The translations under genes were made by a program, and so were the position numbers. A DNA stretch of 32,622 bases from Bacteroidia bacterium (GTDB taxonomy: Bacteria; Bacteroidota; Bacteroidia; Bacteroidales; Dysgonomonadaceae). The DNA is taken from positions 1,160 to 33,781 of the forward strand of contig JAUNUM010000027.1 in assembly GCA_030538215.1 (NCBI GenBank). Direction: 5' to 3'. The notes below the pieces were generated by a model. That model made no database searches, was not told the origin of the DNA, and saw only the letters and a list, made by a program, of their open reading frames with translations. Below are positions 15,514 through 24,525 of the stretch, piece by piece; position 1 is the stretch's first letter; each line of letters opens with the position of its first letter.

Positions 15514-16281
15514 ATGGAAGAAGTAAAAAAAATTAACGGAAGCAACAGTGCGAATTTCCTAAACGCACGACATGCACACTTTCACTCGCTCGTGTACAAA
15601 ATGATTACCGAATTCGGTATCGAAAAAGTGAACATATCTCCCGCTTTAAGTGAAGAATACAGATCCAACATCGACATAGAAATAGATCTTAACAACGAGT
15701 CGCGCGCATTTGTAGAAACACCGCAATTGGCAGAAGCCGACAGCGAACGAGACGCCATCACCGTGTATCTTTTTGGCGCCATCCGCAACGCCATGCTTTC
15801 GCCCGTGCTCCAAGCAAAAGCCGCCGGAGAAGCCCTCTACTTGCTCATCCGCCCCTACACGGGATTGCACGGCGAAGCCCGAGACCGGCAAACAGCAAAA
15901 ACCGAAGGCTTGGTGCTCGACTTGAACAAACCCGCCAATGCCACACATATTGCCACCATCGGACAAACGGAAACGGTTGCGCTTTTAGACGAAAAGAACA
16001 AAACCTATCAGCAAATTAAAAACGGGCTTACCAACCTGCGCGCCGTTGAAGATCTGGAAGCTTCAAAAGTGGTTCGCCCACGCACCGATGCCAACTACCA
16101 AAGCATTACCAACTACATTTTTGCTACCTACCTGCTGGCAACCGATGAAACAAAAAAAGCGGAAATAGCCACCCTCATCGATCACCTCAACCAACTTATT
16201 GCCGAGCAAAAAACAGCTCACAAGCAGAGCCAGGCGCAAAAAACGAAGAAAACATCGAGCGAAGAAAAACCAGCATCTTAA
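15514..16281 (+). CDS. DUF6261-like protein of unknown function
   Basis: 255 residues, no signal peptide or membrane helix, mostly helical and cytoplasmic by appearance. The order ARHAHFHSLVYKMI, ERDAITVYLFGAIRNAMLSP and AKAAGEALYLLIRPYTGLHG fits my memory of the DUF6261 family, found in Bacteroidales and often in several copies per genome. The last 25 residues are Lys/Gln/Ser-rich and probably disordered. The gene is visibly richer in G+C than its AT-rich flanks. Upstream lie a structured RNA with terminator and a phased repeat array. Function is unknown; the arrangement hints at regulation by, or interaction with, those elements. Confidence 0.75.
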   Translation: MEEVKKINGSNSANFLNARHAHFHSLVYKMITEFGIEKVNISPALSEEYRSNIDIEIDLNNESRAFVETPQLAEADSERDAITVYLFGAIRNAMLSPVLQAKAAGEALYLLIRPYTGLHGEARDRQTAKTEGLVLDLNKPANATHIATIGQTETVALLDEKNKTYQQIKNGLTNLRAVEDLEASKVVRPRTDANYQSITNYIFATYLLATDETKKAEIATLIDHLNQLIAEQKTAHKQSQAQKTKKTSSEEKPAS

Positions 16282-16318
16282 GAAATATGAATGTGAAAAT
16301 TAAAAGTGCCAAGTTAAT

Positions 16319-17029
16319 ATGAAAGCAAAAGCAGTATGGTATGTAATAATTGCCTTTTTTCTATTGGGAGTAACGGGATGTGATAAAGAAAAAAAGACCT
16401 CTTCGATTTGCGACTGTGCGAATATGGCAAACGTTGTTCAATATGAGAATATAGAAGGCACTGTTAAGTACGATGAAGCATTCAAGCAATGGCAAATTCT
16501 GTATAATGAAACAGTTCTTGAGGATAATATGAAACTATTTATTCCATGCGACTTGCCGAACGAATATAAAAAGAACAACACCCATGTATTGTTTTCGGGT
16601 AAATCATTTGCAGTGTCTAATTCTTTGGAAACGCAGCACCAAAAAAAATATTTGTGTATGGCTCTTCAAAATATTAAAAGCATAGAATATGCATTAATGG
16701 GAATATGGCAGCTGACAGGATTTGGCAATGCGGTTGATAATTCGGTTAAAGTAGCCGAACCGAAAGATTGTGAAAGATGCTACACGCTTATTTTTAAAAA
16801 TAACGAAACATTTGTTGGGCACACCTCTACCAATGAAGTTGCCGGAGTGTATCGCTTAAATGATAAACTTGTTGACATAGTGAATGTGGGGGGAACGGAA
16901 AGAAATGAATTGATGGATGGTAAACTCTATGTAGAATCTTTGCTAAAAGTTTTTAAATACGAAGTAAAGGATAATGATTTGAAACTGTTTTATACCCATA
17001 CCGATTATTTACTGTATAAAAAAAGATGA
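16319..17029 (+). CDS. Lipoprotein with a META/HslJ-like C-terminal domain
   Basis: Exported lipoprotein of 236 residues: basic start, hydrophobic core and lipobox LLGVTGC with Cys21. The mature N-terminus CDKEKK is charged. Residues about 25-115 form an unrecognised domain with several Cys. Residues from about 128 (GIWQLTGFGNAVDN to VAGVYRLND) resemble a META/HslJ-like domain. It ends 1 bp before the serine protease ATG, so the two are surely co-transcribed; an inhibitor or chaperone role towards the protease is conceivable but unproven. An 11-codon frame (16287-16322) overlaps its start as ATGA and could couple translation. Confidence 0.8.
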   Translation: MKAKAVWYVIIAFFLLGVTGCDKEKKTSSICDCANMANVVQYENIEGTVKYDEAFKQWQILYNETVLEDNMKLFIPCDLPNEYKKNNTHVLFSGKSFAVSNSLETQHQKKYLCMALQNIKSIEYALMGIWQLTGFGNAVDNSVKVAEPKDCERCYTLIFKNNETFVGHTSTNEVAGVYRLNDKLVDIVNVGGTERNELMDGKLYVESLLKVFKYEVKDNDLKLFYTHTDYLLYKKR

Positions 17030-17030
17030 A

Positions 17031-18896
17031 ATGATGAAGCGTATATTTCTATTACTTTTTGTAATTTGCTGCTTTGTAGCAAATTATGCTCAGACAAGCA
17101 CGGGCGAGAATCCTGTTGGTTTTGGGTTGACTCTGCGTAATCTATCTATGTCAGATAACATTAAAATATTGCCAACATTGAATATGAATAAAATAAAGCA
17201 AGAAGATTTACAGGATGAGCAAAATGGACTTCCGCCTCGTTTTGGTTATCCACATAAGGTTGATTTTAACACAGATAATTCTGGGGTATGGCAGGACTTA
17301 CCCAATGGAGATAAAATATGGCAATTGACCATAAGTTGTCCACAAGCATTGTCAATTAACTTCCTTTATGATAAATTTTGGCTGCCCACTGGCTCTAAGT
17401 TTTTTGTTTATACATCAGATAAAAAGTATTCTATAGGGGCATTTACATCTAAAAACAACAAAGGAAATAAGTCGAATATTCAAGGTTTTGCCACAGGACT
17501 ATTGTATGGAAGTGAAGTTACATTGGAGTATTATCAACCTCAAAATATAAATGATAATCCCATTATCTCCATTGCCTACGTAGTTCAGGGATATCGATAT
17601 ATAAATTTACCCGAAGCCTCAACCCGAGCCTTAAATGAATCAGGAAGTTGTCAGGTAAATATTAATTGCCCAGAAGGGCAAAATTGGCAACATGAAAAAA
17701 ATGCCGTAGCTTTAATATTGGTCAATGGTAATAGGTACTGTACAGGCTCTTTGATAAACACTACAGCTAATGACAATCGCCCATTATTTCTTACTGCTGA
17801 CCATTGTTTGGGAGGCTGGGGGAATAATTATACCAAGTATGACGCTATATATAATCCTATCTTAAATCATTGGTCATTCTATTGGCAATATGAAACACCT
17901 ACCTGTGATAATGTTATCTTAGAGCCCCCTATTCTATCGACAGTTGGGGCAACTGTTGTTGCCAATAATGAGACTTCGGATTTCGCCTTATTAAGATTAA
18001 CAGAGGACCCAAGGGATAAGCAGGGAGCTACTCCTTTTTATCTCGGTTGGGACAGGTCGGGCAGTTTCGGAACAGGTGGAGTGGGTATTCATCATCCGAG
18101 TGGGGATGTGAAAAAAATAGCAACATTAAACCATCCTACAACGAATAATTGGAATGGCAATTATAACTATTGGAGTCATTATTGGGACGCTACGCTAAAT
18201 GGCTATAGTGTCACTGAAGGGGGATCCTCTGGGTCTCCGTTAATAAATAATAACCGTCATATCATAGGACAGTTACGTGGTGGTAGTTATATTAATTGTT
18301 CGAATCCAAGCCAAGATATTGCTGCTTATGGCAAATTTAGCATCTCTTGGACTGGTAATAATGATCCTGATTTGCGTCGTCAGTTAAAGCATTGGTTAGA
18401 CCCATTGAATACAAATCTCCAGACTTTAGATGGAATAGGAGTGTCTATTCCTGATTTTCAAATCAGTGTGATTACGCCCTGCCATCAAGAAAATGGGAGA
18501 TGGGGTAAACGCTATTTTGCGACACCGTCAATGTATGGTTCTGTAAATCACCATCAAATGATTTATGATTGGGGATATGTGTCATTAAATAACCCATACG
18601 GACAATATACACATGTAGCTCAATTTAGCGATATACATTTTACTAACATGATGCCTTTTATTAGTTTACCCCCAGAAGGAGAATACCAAGTTCAAATGAA
18701 AGCATCGATTAAAAATACTTACTATATGAAAACTTTTTATTTAAATGATACGGGGTGTAGTGGTAGTTACTCTTTTTACCTTTTCCCTAATCCAGCCAAA
18801 TCAACTGTTACCCTAAAAATGACTGAATACGAAATTGTTGCAAAACAAGATAGAAATATTAATAATATACGAAATCCAGCTTTGGAGTGGTGCTAA
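17031..18896 (+). CDS. Secreted trypsin-like serine protease, T9SS substrate, frameshifted sorting domain
   Basis: Signal peptide ending VANYAQ (residues 1-21), then a propeptide-like beta domain (about 30-200) and a chymotrypsin-fold domain resembling lysyl endopeptidases. The triad is complete: His258 in FLTADHC, Asp317 in TSDFALL and Ser400 in EGGSSGSPL. Several Cys may form disulfides. The C-terminal type A sorting domain begins SFYLFPNPAKSTVTL near residue 583, but the frame ends after about 35 residues with NPALEWC. The rest of the sorting domain is in the +1 frame up to 19026. As read, the protein would lack the sorting signal needed for T9SS export. Either a real frameshift or a sequence error. 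Confidence 0.88.
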   Translation: MMKRIFLLLFVICCFVANYAQTSTGENPVGFGLTLRNLSMSDNIKILPTLNMNKIKQEDLQDEQNGLPPRFGYPHKVDFNTDNSGVWQDLPNGDKIWQLTISCPQALSINFLYDKFWLPTGSKFFVYTSDKKYSIGAFTSKNNKGNKSNIQGFATGLLYGSEVTLEYYQPQNINDNPIISIAYVVQGYRYINLPEASTRALNESGSCQVNINCPEGQNWQHEKNAVALILVNGNRYCTGSLINTTANDNRPLFLTADHCLGGWGNNYTKYDAIYNPILNHWSFYWQYETPTCDNVILEPPILSTVGATVVANNETSDFALLRLTEDPRDKQGATPFYLGWDRSGSFGTGGVGIHHPSGDVKKIATLNHPTTNNWNGNYNYWSHYWDATLNGYSVTEGGSSGSPLINNNRHIIGQLRGGSYINCSNPSQDIAAYGKFSISWTGNNDPDLRRQLKHWLDPLNTNLQTLDGIGVSIPDFQISVITPCHQENGRWGKRYFATPSMYGSVNHHQMIYDWGYVSLNNPYGQYTHVAQFSDIHFTNMMPFISLPPEGEYQVQMKASIKNTYYMKTFYLNDTGCSGSYSFYLFPNPAKSTVTLKMTEYEIVAKQDRNINNIRNPALEWC

Positions 18897-19026
18897 TTTA
18901 CTAAAAACACACAAAACTAATCAGTCTGAATATCACCTATCCGTGTCTGATCTAGATAGAGGAATTTATTTTATACGTGTAATAAAAAATGATGAGGTAT
19001 ATACAAAAAAACTGATAAAAGAATAA
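18865..19026 (+). pseudogene. Out-of-frame remainder of the T9SS type A sorting domain
   Basis: From about 18865 the +1 frame reads IYEIQLWSGANLLKTHKTNQ, followed by YHLSVSDLDRGIYFIRV and the ending YTKKLIKE. This is the standard second half of a type A sorting domain: a beta-strand, the sentence-like SDL-GIYF motif and a lysine-rich end. It completes the domain begun in the protease frame. The shift falls in the AT-rich word at 18855-18869 and corresponds to one surplus base (or two missing). Confidence 0.82.
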
Positions 19027-19103
19027 AAGCAAAAAAACAATCGATTCCGCCTTTTACGCGGATAATAATTTAATTAACTAATTGATATTAATTTAAAAAC
19101 CAA

Positions 19104-22100
19104 ATGAGAATGAAAAGAAAACATTCAATTACTATGAGGAAAGGATTTTTGTTTGCTATATTGTGGACAGTATCCTTAGGAATGTTTGCTCAAACCATCA
19201 CCGTGAAAGGTACCGTGAAAGACGATACCGGTCTCGAAGTAGTTGGAGCAACCATTATTGTAGAAGGTAATGCCGCCGTAGGCACTACTACCGATATTGA
19301 TGGAAACTACACGTTGAATAACGTGCCTGCTAACGGCAATTTAGTTTTCAGTTATGTGGGGCTCACAACACAAATTGTGCCAATAAACGGACGCAAAGCT
19401 ATTGATATAGTTATGGCTACTGATGCCGAATTATTGGACGAATTAGTGGTTGTGGGTTTTGGAACTCAAAGAAAAGAGAACCTTACAGGAGCCGTATCAA
19501 CCGTTAGCTCAAAAGAGTTGACAGCACGTCCTGTAAACAATGTAGTGGAAGCCTTGCAAGGTGCGGTTCCGGGTATGAATATATCAACCGGAAGAAATGG
19601 GGGAGCTCTTAATGCTTCTCAGAAATTTGATATTCGTGGAATTGGAACTATCGGTGCAGGCTCAAGTGTGAGTCCACTTGTATTAATTGATGGAATGGAA
19701 GGAGATATGAATGCCTTGAACCCCAATGATATTGAGACTATCTCGGTATTGAAAGACGCTGCGGCTTCATCTATTTATGGTTCGCGTGCACCCGGAGGTG
19801 TTATATTGATTACCACTAAAAAAGGAAAATCGGGCAAACCTTCTGTTAACTACAATAACAGTTTTCGCTTTCTTTCTCCGCTAAATATGCCTGTTGCAGC
19901 AGATTCATATAGCTTTGCCTTGGCTATCAACGACATGCTGGGAAATGGCGGACAAGCGCCCATGTATAGTGATAAGAAATTGAAACAAATTTTAGAGTTT
20001 CAGCAAGGAAACTCTAAACAATTCATGTGGGAACGTGGAGGACGCTGGAATTCATTTGACGACCCCGAGCGTAAAGATATTATGCCAACGGGCAATACCG
20101 ATTGGCTAAGAACCCATTTTGGAAATAGCTTTACACAAGAACATTCAATTAGTGTGAATGGAGGAAATGAAGCAACTCAATACTACCTTTCAGGAAACTA
20201 CTTGGGCCAGGGAGGATTGCTCGTACACGGAAACGATAACAAGCAGCGCTATGCTTTTACAGCAAAAATAAATGCACAACTTACCAACTGGGCAAACGTT
20301 GGTTATACAGCTCGTTTTAGCCGTTCAGACTATGATGCTCCCTCTTTTACAGGAGGAAACGACATCCATTGGAACGTATTTTATTTCGATATGATTCGTT
20401 ATTGGCCAACTATACCGTTGAAAGATCCCAATGGATTTTACAACGAACCGTCTAAAATAAATCAAATCAAAGACGGTGGACGTGAAAGATCGCAAAGTGA
20501 CCTGCTTACACAGCAATTGAATATTGTGCTGGAACCGATTAAAGACTGGAAAACACATATCGAACTCAATTACAGAACAGGAACTACTTTTACGCACAGA
20601 GAGTGGCTAACAGCGTATGCTTACGATGTGAACAAAATACCGTATGCCATTGCAAACGAAGTAGATGGAGTATCGGAATATGGAGCAAGAAGCAACTTTT
20701 TCAATCCCAACATTTACACCGAATATACAAAAATGTTAGGAGAAGGACATAACTTAAAAGGATTGCTTGGTTTTCAGGCAGAAGTGTATAAAAACAGAGA
20801 CATAAATGCCTCCCAAAATACCATTATATCGGGTGTGCCAACTCTAAATACAACGTCTCTTAATCCAAAAACATCAGGTGGATTTGGACACTGGGCCACT
20901 GCCGGCTTTTTCGGGCGTATCAATTACGATTACATGGGACGTTATTTATTGGAAGCCAACTTGCGTTATGACGGAACGTCACGTTTCTTGAGAGACAAAC
21001 GTTGGAATTGGTTCCCCTCTTTCTCTGCTGGATGGAATATTGCTCGCGAAGCTTTCTTTGAAGATTACACAGACACTATGAGTAACTTGAAACTGCGTGC
21101 ATCGTGGGGACAGTTGGGTAACCAAAATACAGACAATTGGTATCCGTTCTATCACACCATAGAATATAACAGAGACAATGAGGGTAGGTTTAAACAAGGA
21201 GACTGGTTGCTTAATGGCGAGAGACCTAATATAGCTTTTGAGGGTGGTTTAGTATCTTCTCTGCTCACATGGGAAAGAACACAAACCCTTAATGTTGGGC
21301 TCGACCTTTCTATGTTCCGCAACCGATTGAATATGAATTTCGACTGGTTCCAGCGCAAATCGTTGGATATGGTTGGACCGGCGCCGGAACTACCTAACAT
21401 ATTAGGTAAAAATCCTCCCAGTGTTAACAATTTAGACATGACATCTAAAGGATGGGAAATACAACTAAATTGGCGTGATAAAATTAAAGACTTTTCATAT
21501 GGCGCTACACTCTCTTTGTCGGATAACTCAGTAGTAATCGACAAATATGCTAATCCATCAAGAAGTTTTTGGAATAAAGATAATGAGGTCATGTATTATT
21601 CGGGAGCCAAACACGGTGATATTTGGGGATACGAGACCGTGGGAATTGCTAAAACCGATGCGGAAATGCAAGCTCACTTGGCAAGCATGGCAAACGGTGC
21701 GCAAAACTCATTGGGCTCCAACTGGGGTGTAGGCGATATTATGTATAAAGATATAAATGGAGACGGGAAAATTGATTTTGGAAGAAAGACTTTAGATGAG
21801 CCGGGAGACGTGAAAATTATCGGAAACTCTACACCGCGATACAATTTTGGTTTAAATCTTGATTTTGCTTATAAAGGATTCGATTTGAAGATATTTACAC
21901 AAGGAACGCTCAAACGTGACTATATGCCGGGTGGCGGAACCACTATATTCTGGGGTGCTGTAGGATATTGGCAAGCCAATTTCTTTAAAGAGCATCTCGA
22001 CTATTTCCGTCCCGAAGGCACTACAAGTGGATTAGGGGCTAACGTAAATGGATATTATCCACGTCCGTTGGAAAATGGAAGAAACCGTAATCCTCAAACA

Positions 22101-22343
22101 CGTTATTTACAAAATGCGGCTTATGCTCGTATCAAAAACATTACATTAGGATACACATTGCCGGCATCTCTCACTCAGAAGTTCAGTGTGGCAAATTTAC
22201 GCATCTTTGTTTCGGGAGAAAACCTGTTTACAATTACCAAATTAAAAATGTATGATCCCGAAACTATTGGTGTAGGAGGATGGGATGGCTCAACTTATCC
22301 GTTGTCAAAAACATTTTCATGCGGACTTAGTGTAACTTTATAA
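19104..22343 (+). CDS. SusC/RagA family TonB-linked outer-membrane transporter
   Basis: TonB-dependent outer-membrane barrel, 1079 residues, normal for the family. Signal peptide ends GMFAQ (cut after about residue 29; a start at the inner ATG 19134 would give a shorter, more typical signal). CarboxypepD_reg-like domain at about 31-108, TonB box DELVVVGFG at 112-120, plug domain with DAAASSIYGSRAPGGVILIT near 215-235, then the 22-strand barrel ending SKTFSCGLSVTL. Its SusD partner starts 12 bp later. The frameshifted protease is just upstream on the same strand. No glycoside hydrolase, sigma factor or regulator adjoins, so the substrate may be glycan or peptide. Confidence 0.95.
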   Translation: MRMKRKHSITMRKGFLFAILWTVSLGMFAQTITVKGTVKDDTGLEVVGATIIVEGNAAVGTTTDIDGNYTLNNVPANGNLVFSYVGLTTQIVPINGRKAIDIVMATDAELLDELVVVGFGTQRKENLTGAVSTVSSKELTARPVNNVVEALQGAVPGMNISTGRNGGALNASQKFDIRGIGTIGAGSSVSPLVLIDGMEGDMNALNPNDIETISVLKDAAASSIYGSRAPGGVILITTKKGKSGKPSVNYNNSFRFLSPLNMPVAADSYSFALAINDMLGNGGQAPMYSDKKLKQILEFQQGNSKQFMWERGGRWNSFDDPERKDIMPTGNTDWLRTHFGNSFTQEHSISVNGGNEATQYYLSGNYLGQGGLLVHGNDNKQRYAFTAKINAQLTNWANVGYTARFSRSDYDAPSFTGGNDIHWNVFYFDMIRYWPTIPLKDPNGFYNEPSKINQIKDGGRERSQSDLLTQQLNIVLEPIKDWKTHIELNYRTGTTFTHREWLTAYAYDVNKIPYAIANEVDGVSEYGARSNFFNPNIYTEYTKMLGEGHNLKGLLGFQAEVYKNRDINASQNTIISGVPTLNTTSLNPKTSGGFGHWATAGFFGRINYDYMGRYLLEANLRYDGTSRFLRDKRWNWFPSFSAGWNIAREAFFEDYTDTMSNLKLRASWGQLGNQNTDNWYPFYHTIEYNRDNEGRFKQGDWLLNGERPNIAFEGGLVSSLLTWERTQTLNVGLDLSMFRNRLNMNFDWFQRKSLDMVGPAPELPNILGKNPPSVNNLDMTSKGWEIQLNWRDKIKDFSYGATLSLSDNSVVIDKYANPSRSFWNKDNEVMYYSGAKHGDIWGYETVGIAKTDAEMQAHLASMANGAQNSLGSNWGVGDIMYKDINGDGKIDFGRKTLDEPGDVKIIGNSTPRYNFGLNLDFAYKGFDLKIFTQGTLKRDYMPGGGTTIFWGAVGYWQANFFKEHLDYFRPEGTTSGLGANVNGYYPRPLENGRNRNPQTRYLQNAAYARIKNITLGYTLPASLTQKFSVANLRIFVSGENLFTITKLKMYDPETIGVGGWDGSTYPLSKTFSCGLSVTL

Positions 22344-22355
22344 AAATTAAACGAA

Positions 22356-24332
22356 ATGAAAAAATATATTAAACTATTTATATTGGTGTGTGCAGCGGTA
22401 ATATTTACTGGCTGTAACGATTTTCTCGACAGGGAACCATTAGATAAGCCAACACCTCAGCTTTTCTTTAGAACAGTAGACGACTTGTCGGCTTATACTA
22501 TCAAAGATTATCCTTTCACAACTGTTACCGACAGTTATGGTATAAATCTTTTCGGATTAGATAATCATACCGACAACCAAGCAGGAACAGGGTATCCCGA
22601 TTTTTGGCAACCCGGGCAAAAGAAAGTTCCCTCAGGAACAGGAGATTGGTCTTGGGACAAGATACGCGCGGCAAACTATTTCTTCGAAAATGTATTGCCT
22701 AAATACGAAAAAGGAGAAATTGCAGGTAATCAAGGCCTTGCGAAACATTATATTGGTGAAATGTATGTAATCAGAGCCTATAACTACTATAAAAAATTGG
22801 TAGCTTTTGGCGATTTCCCAATTGTTACCACAGTATTGGAAGACGAAGAAGGTAAACTGATTGAAGCCAGCAAACGTAGTCCTCGAAATAAAGTGGCTCG
22901 TTTTATTATGGAAGATTTAGACAAAGCAATTCCTTTATTAATGAGCACTCCTCCAAACGGAAAGAATAGAATTTCAAAAAATGTGGCACATCTGCTTCGT
23001 GCACGCGTAGCACTGTTTGAAGGCACTTGGCTGAAACATCACAAAGGAACAGCGTTTGTTCCTGGCGGTGCGGGCTGGCCGGGCAACTCTGCCGACTTAA
23101 GCGGATTTAACATCGATACTGAAATTGACTTCTTCTTAACAGAGGCCATGAATTCTGCAAAAACCGTAGGAGACCAAATGGTTGATAATTTAGCACAAAA
23201 CACTGATGCTAAAGAAGGAATGGATGTGTCGTATAATTCTCTTAATCCGTATTACACCATGTTTTGCGATGAAAATATGGAGGGCTACAAAGAGATATTG
23301 ATGTGGAAAGATTTTAGTAAACAAGCAGGGGTTGTCAATAATCTTCAAATGGAGTTGGAAAGAAACGGTGGTGGTTCGGGTTGGACAAGAGGAATGGTTA
23401 ATTCTTTTTTAATGCGTAATGGTTTACCCATATACGCCGCAAGTTCAGGTTATAATGCTGCCTGGGAAAAAGAAGGTGTTAATAAAACATTAGAGGGGAG
23501 AGATTCTCGTATTCAAATTTTTACAAAAAAACCGGGCGATATCAACTATTACAAAGCCGATGGAACACCTGATTTGTCAACTATTCGTTTTATATTTGGA
23601 GATGCGGGAAGCCAAGCCACAACCGGTTATATTATAAAAAAAGGTAAACACTATTCTCCAACAATGGCTCAAGATCATCATTCAGGAACCAGTGGAGGTA
23701 TCGTTTTCCGCGGTGCCGAAGCTATGCTGATCTATATGGAGGCTTCTTATGAAAAAAACGGAAGTGTAGATGTTACAGCAGGTAACTATTGGAAGGCGTT
23801 GCGTCGTCGTGCCAAAGTAAATGAAGATTTCAATAAAACCATCGCCGCCACCAATATGGCTCAAGAAGCCAAAGGCGACTTTGGAGCCTATTCGCAAGGC
23901 AAACTTATTGATGCAACGTTGTACAATATTCGTCGTGAGCGTCGTAATGAACTTGCTGCAGAAGCTTTCCGTTGGGAAGACTTAAAGCGTTGGCGTGCAT
24001 TGGATCAACTCAAAGATACTCCTTATCGCGTAGAGGGTATGCTTTTCTGGGGAAGTGTGTATGAAAATGAATTAAAAGAACTACTTCTTGATACGGAAAA
24101 AAACAAAATGTCCTCTAAAGAGTTAAGTAATTATATCGTACCATACGAAAAAATTACTCAAAACAACAACATTGCTGCTCAAAAAGGTTTCTTATTCACT
24201 CCTGCGCACTATTTAGAGCCTATTGGAATGGATGTGTTCCGTTTAACAGCATCGGATAAAACTAAGTTTGAAACATCCGTAGTTTATCAAAATCCTGGAT
24301 GGCCTCTTGTTGCCGGACAAGGAGCTAAATAG
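22356..24332 (+). CDS. SusD/RagB family nutrient-binding lipoprotein
   Basis: Surface lipoprotein that forms the lid over the SusC barrel and binds the imported nutrient. Lipobox VIFTGC with Cys20, followed by the family start NDFLDREPLD. Tetratricopeptide-like helices include GEMYVIRAYNYYKKLVAFGD near 130-150 and KNVAHLLRARVALFEGTW near 208-225. The C-terminal SusD domain carries LYNIRRERRNELAAEAFRWE and DLKRWRALD near 525-560. At 658 residues it is at the larger end of the family. A terminator-like hairpin follows the gene, closing a two-gene susCD unit. Confidence 0.95.
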   Translation: MKKYIKLFILVCAAVIFTGCNDFLDREPLDKPTPQLFFRTVDDLSAYTIKDYPFTTVTDSYGINLFGLDNHTDNQAGTGYPDFWQPGQKKVPSGTGDWSWDKIRAANYFFENVLPKYEKGEIAGNQGLAKHYIGEMYVIRAYNYYKKLVAFGDFPIVTTVLEDEEGKLIEASKRSPRNKVARFIMEDLDKAIPLLMSTPPNGKNRISKNVAHLLRARVALFEGTWLKHHKGTAFVPGGAGWPGNSADLSGFNIDTEIDFFLTEAMNSAKTVGDQMVDNLAQNTDAKEGMDVSYNSLNPYYTMFCDENMEGYKEILMWKDFSKQAGVVNNLQMELERNGGGSGWTRGMVNSFLMRNGLPIYAASSGYNAAWEKEGVNKTLEGRDSRIQIFTKKPGDINYYKADGTPDLSTIRFIFGDAGSQATTGYIIKKGKHYSPTMAQDHHSGTSGGIVFRGAEAMLIYMEASYEKNGSVDVTAGNYWKALRRRAKVNEDFNKTIAATNMAQEAKGDFGAYSQGKLIDATLYNIRRERRNELAAEAFRWEDLKRWRALDQLKDTPYRVEGMLFWGSVYENELKELLLDTEKNKMSSKELSNYIVPYEKITQNNNIAAQKGFLFTPAHYLEPIGMDVFRLTASDKTKFETSVVYQNPGWPLVAGQGAK

Positions 24333-24387
24333 AGATGTTAAAGTATTTTACAGTAGGAAACTTCTATTAAAGTTTTCATTCTCTGAT

Positions 24388-24424
24388 ATAAGCCGCTATA
24401 GTTTTTTTACTATATGCGGCTTAT
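24388..24424 (+). terminator. Terminator-like hairpin after susD
   Basis: Arms ATAAGCCGC (24388-24396) and GCGGCTTAT (24416-24424), continued by TATAGT/ACTATA around a T6 loop with one bulged base. It sits 55 bp after the susD stop. The T tract behind it is short, so termination strength is uncertain. Apart from it, 24333-24525 shows nothing. Confidence 0.6.
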
Positions 24425-24525
24425 TCTTATAAATAGCAGTTGCTTCAAAGCTAAATCAGTTGCACAATAAAATCCCATTTTTTGAGTTATTTACAATGTA
24501 GTAATTACTCGAAAAAACGTAGCGA

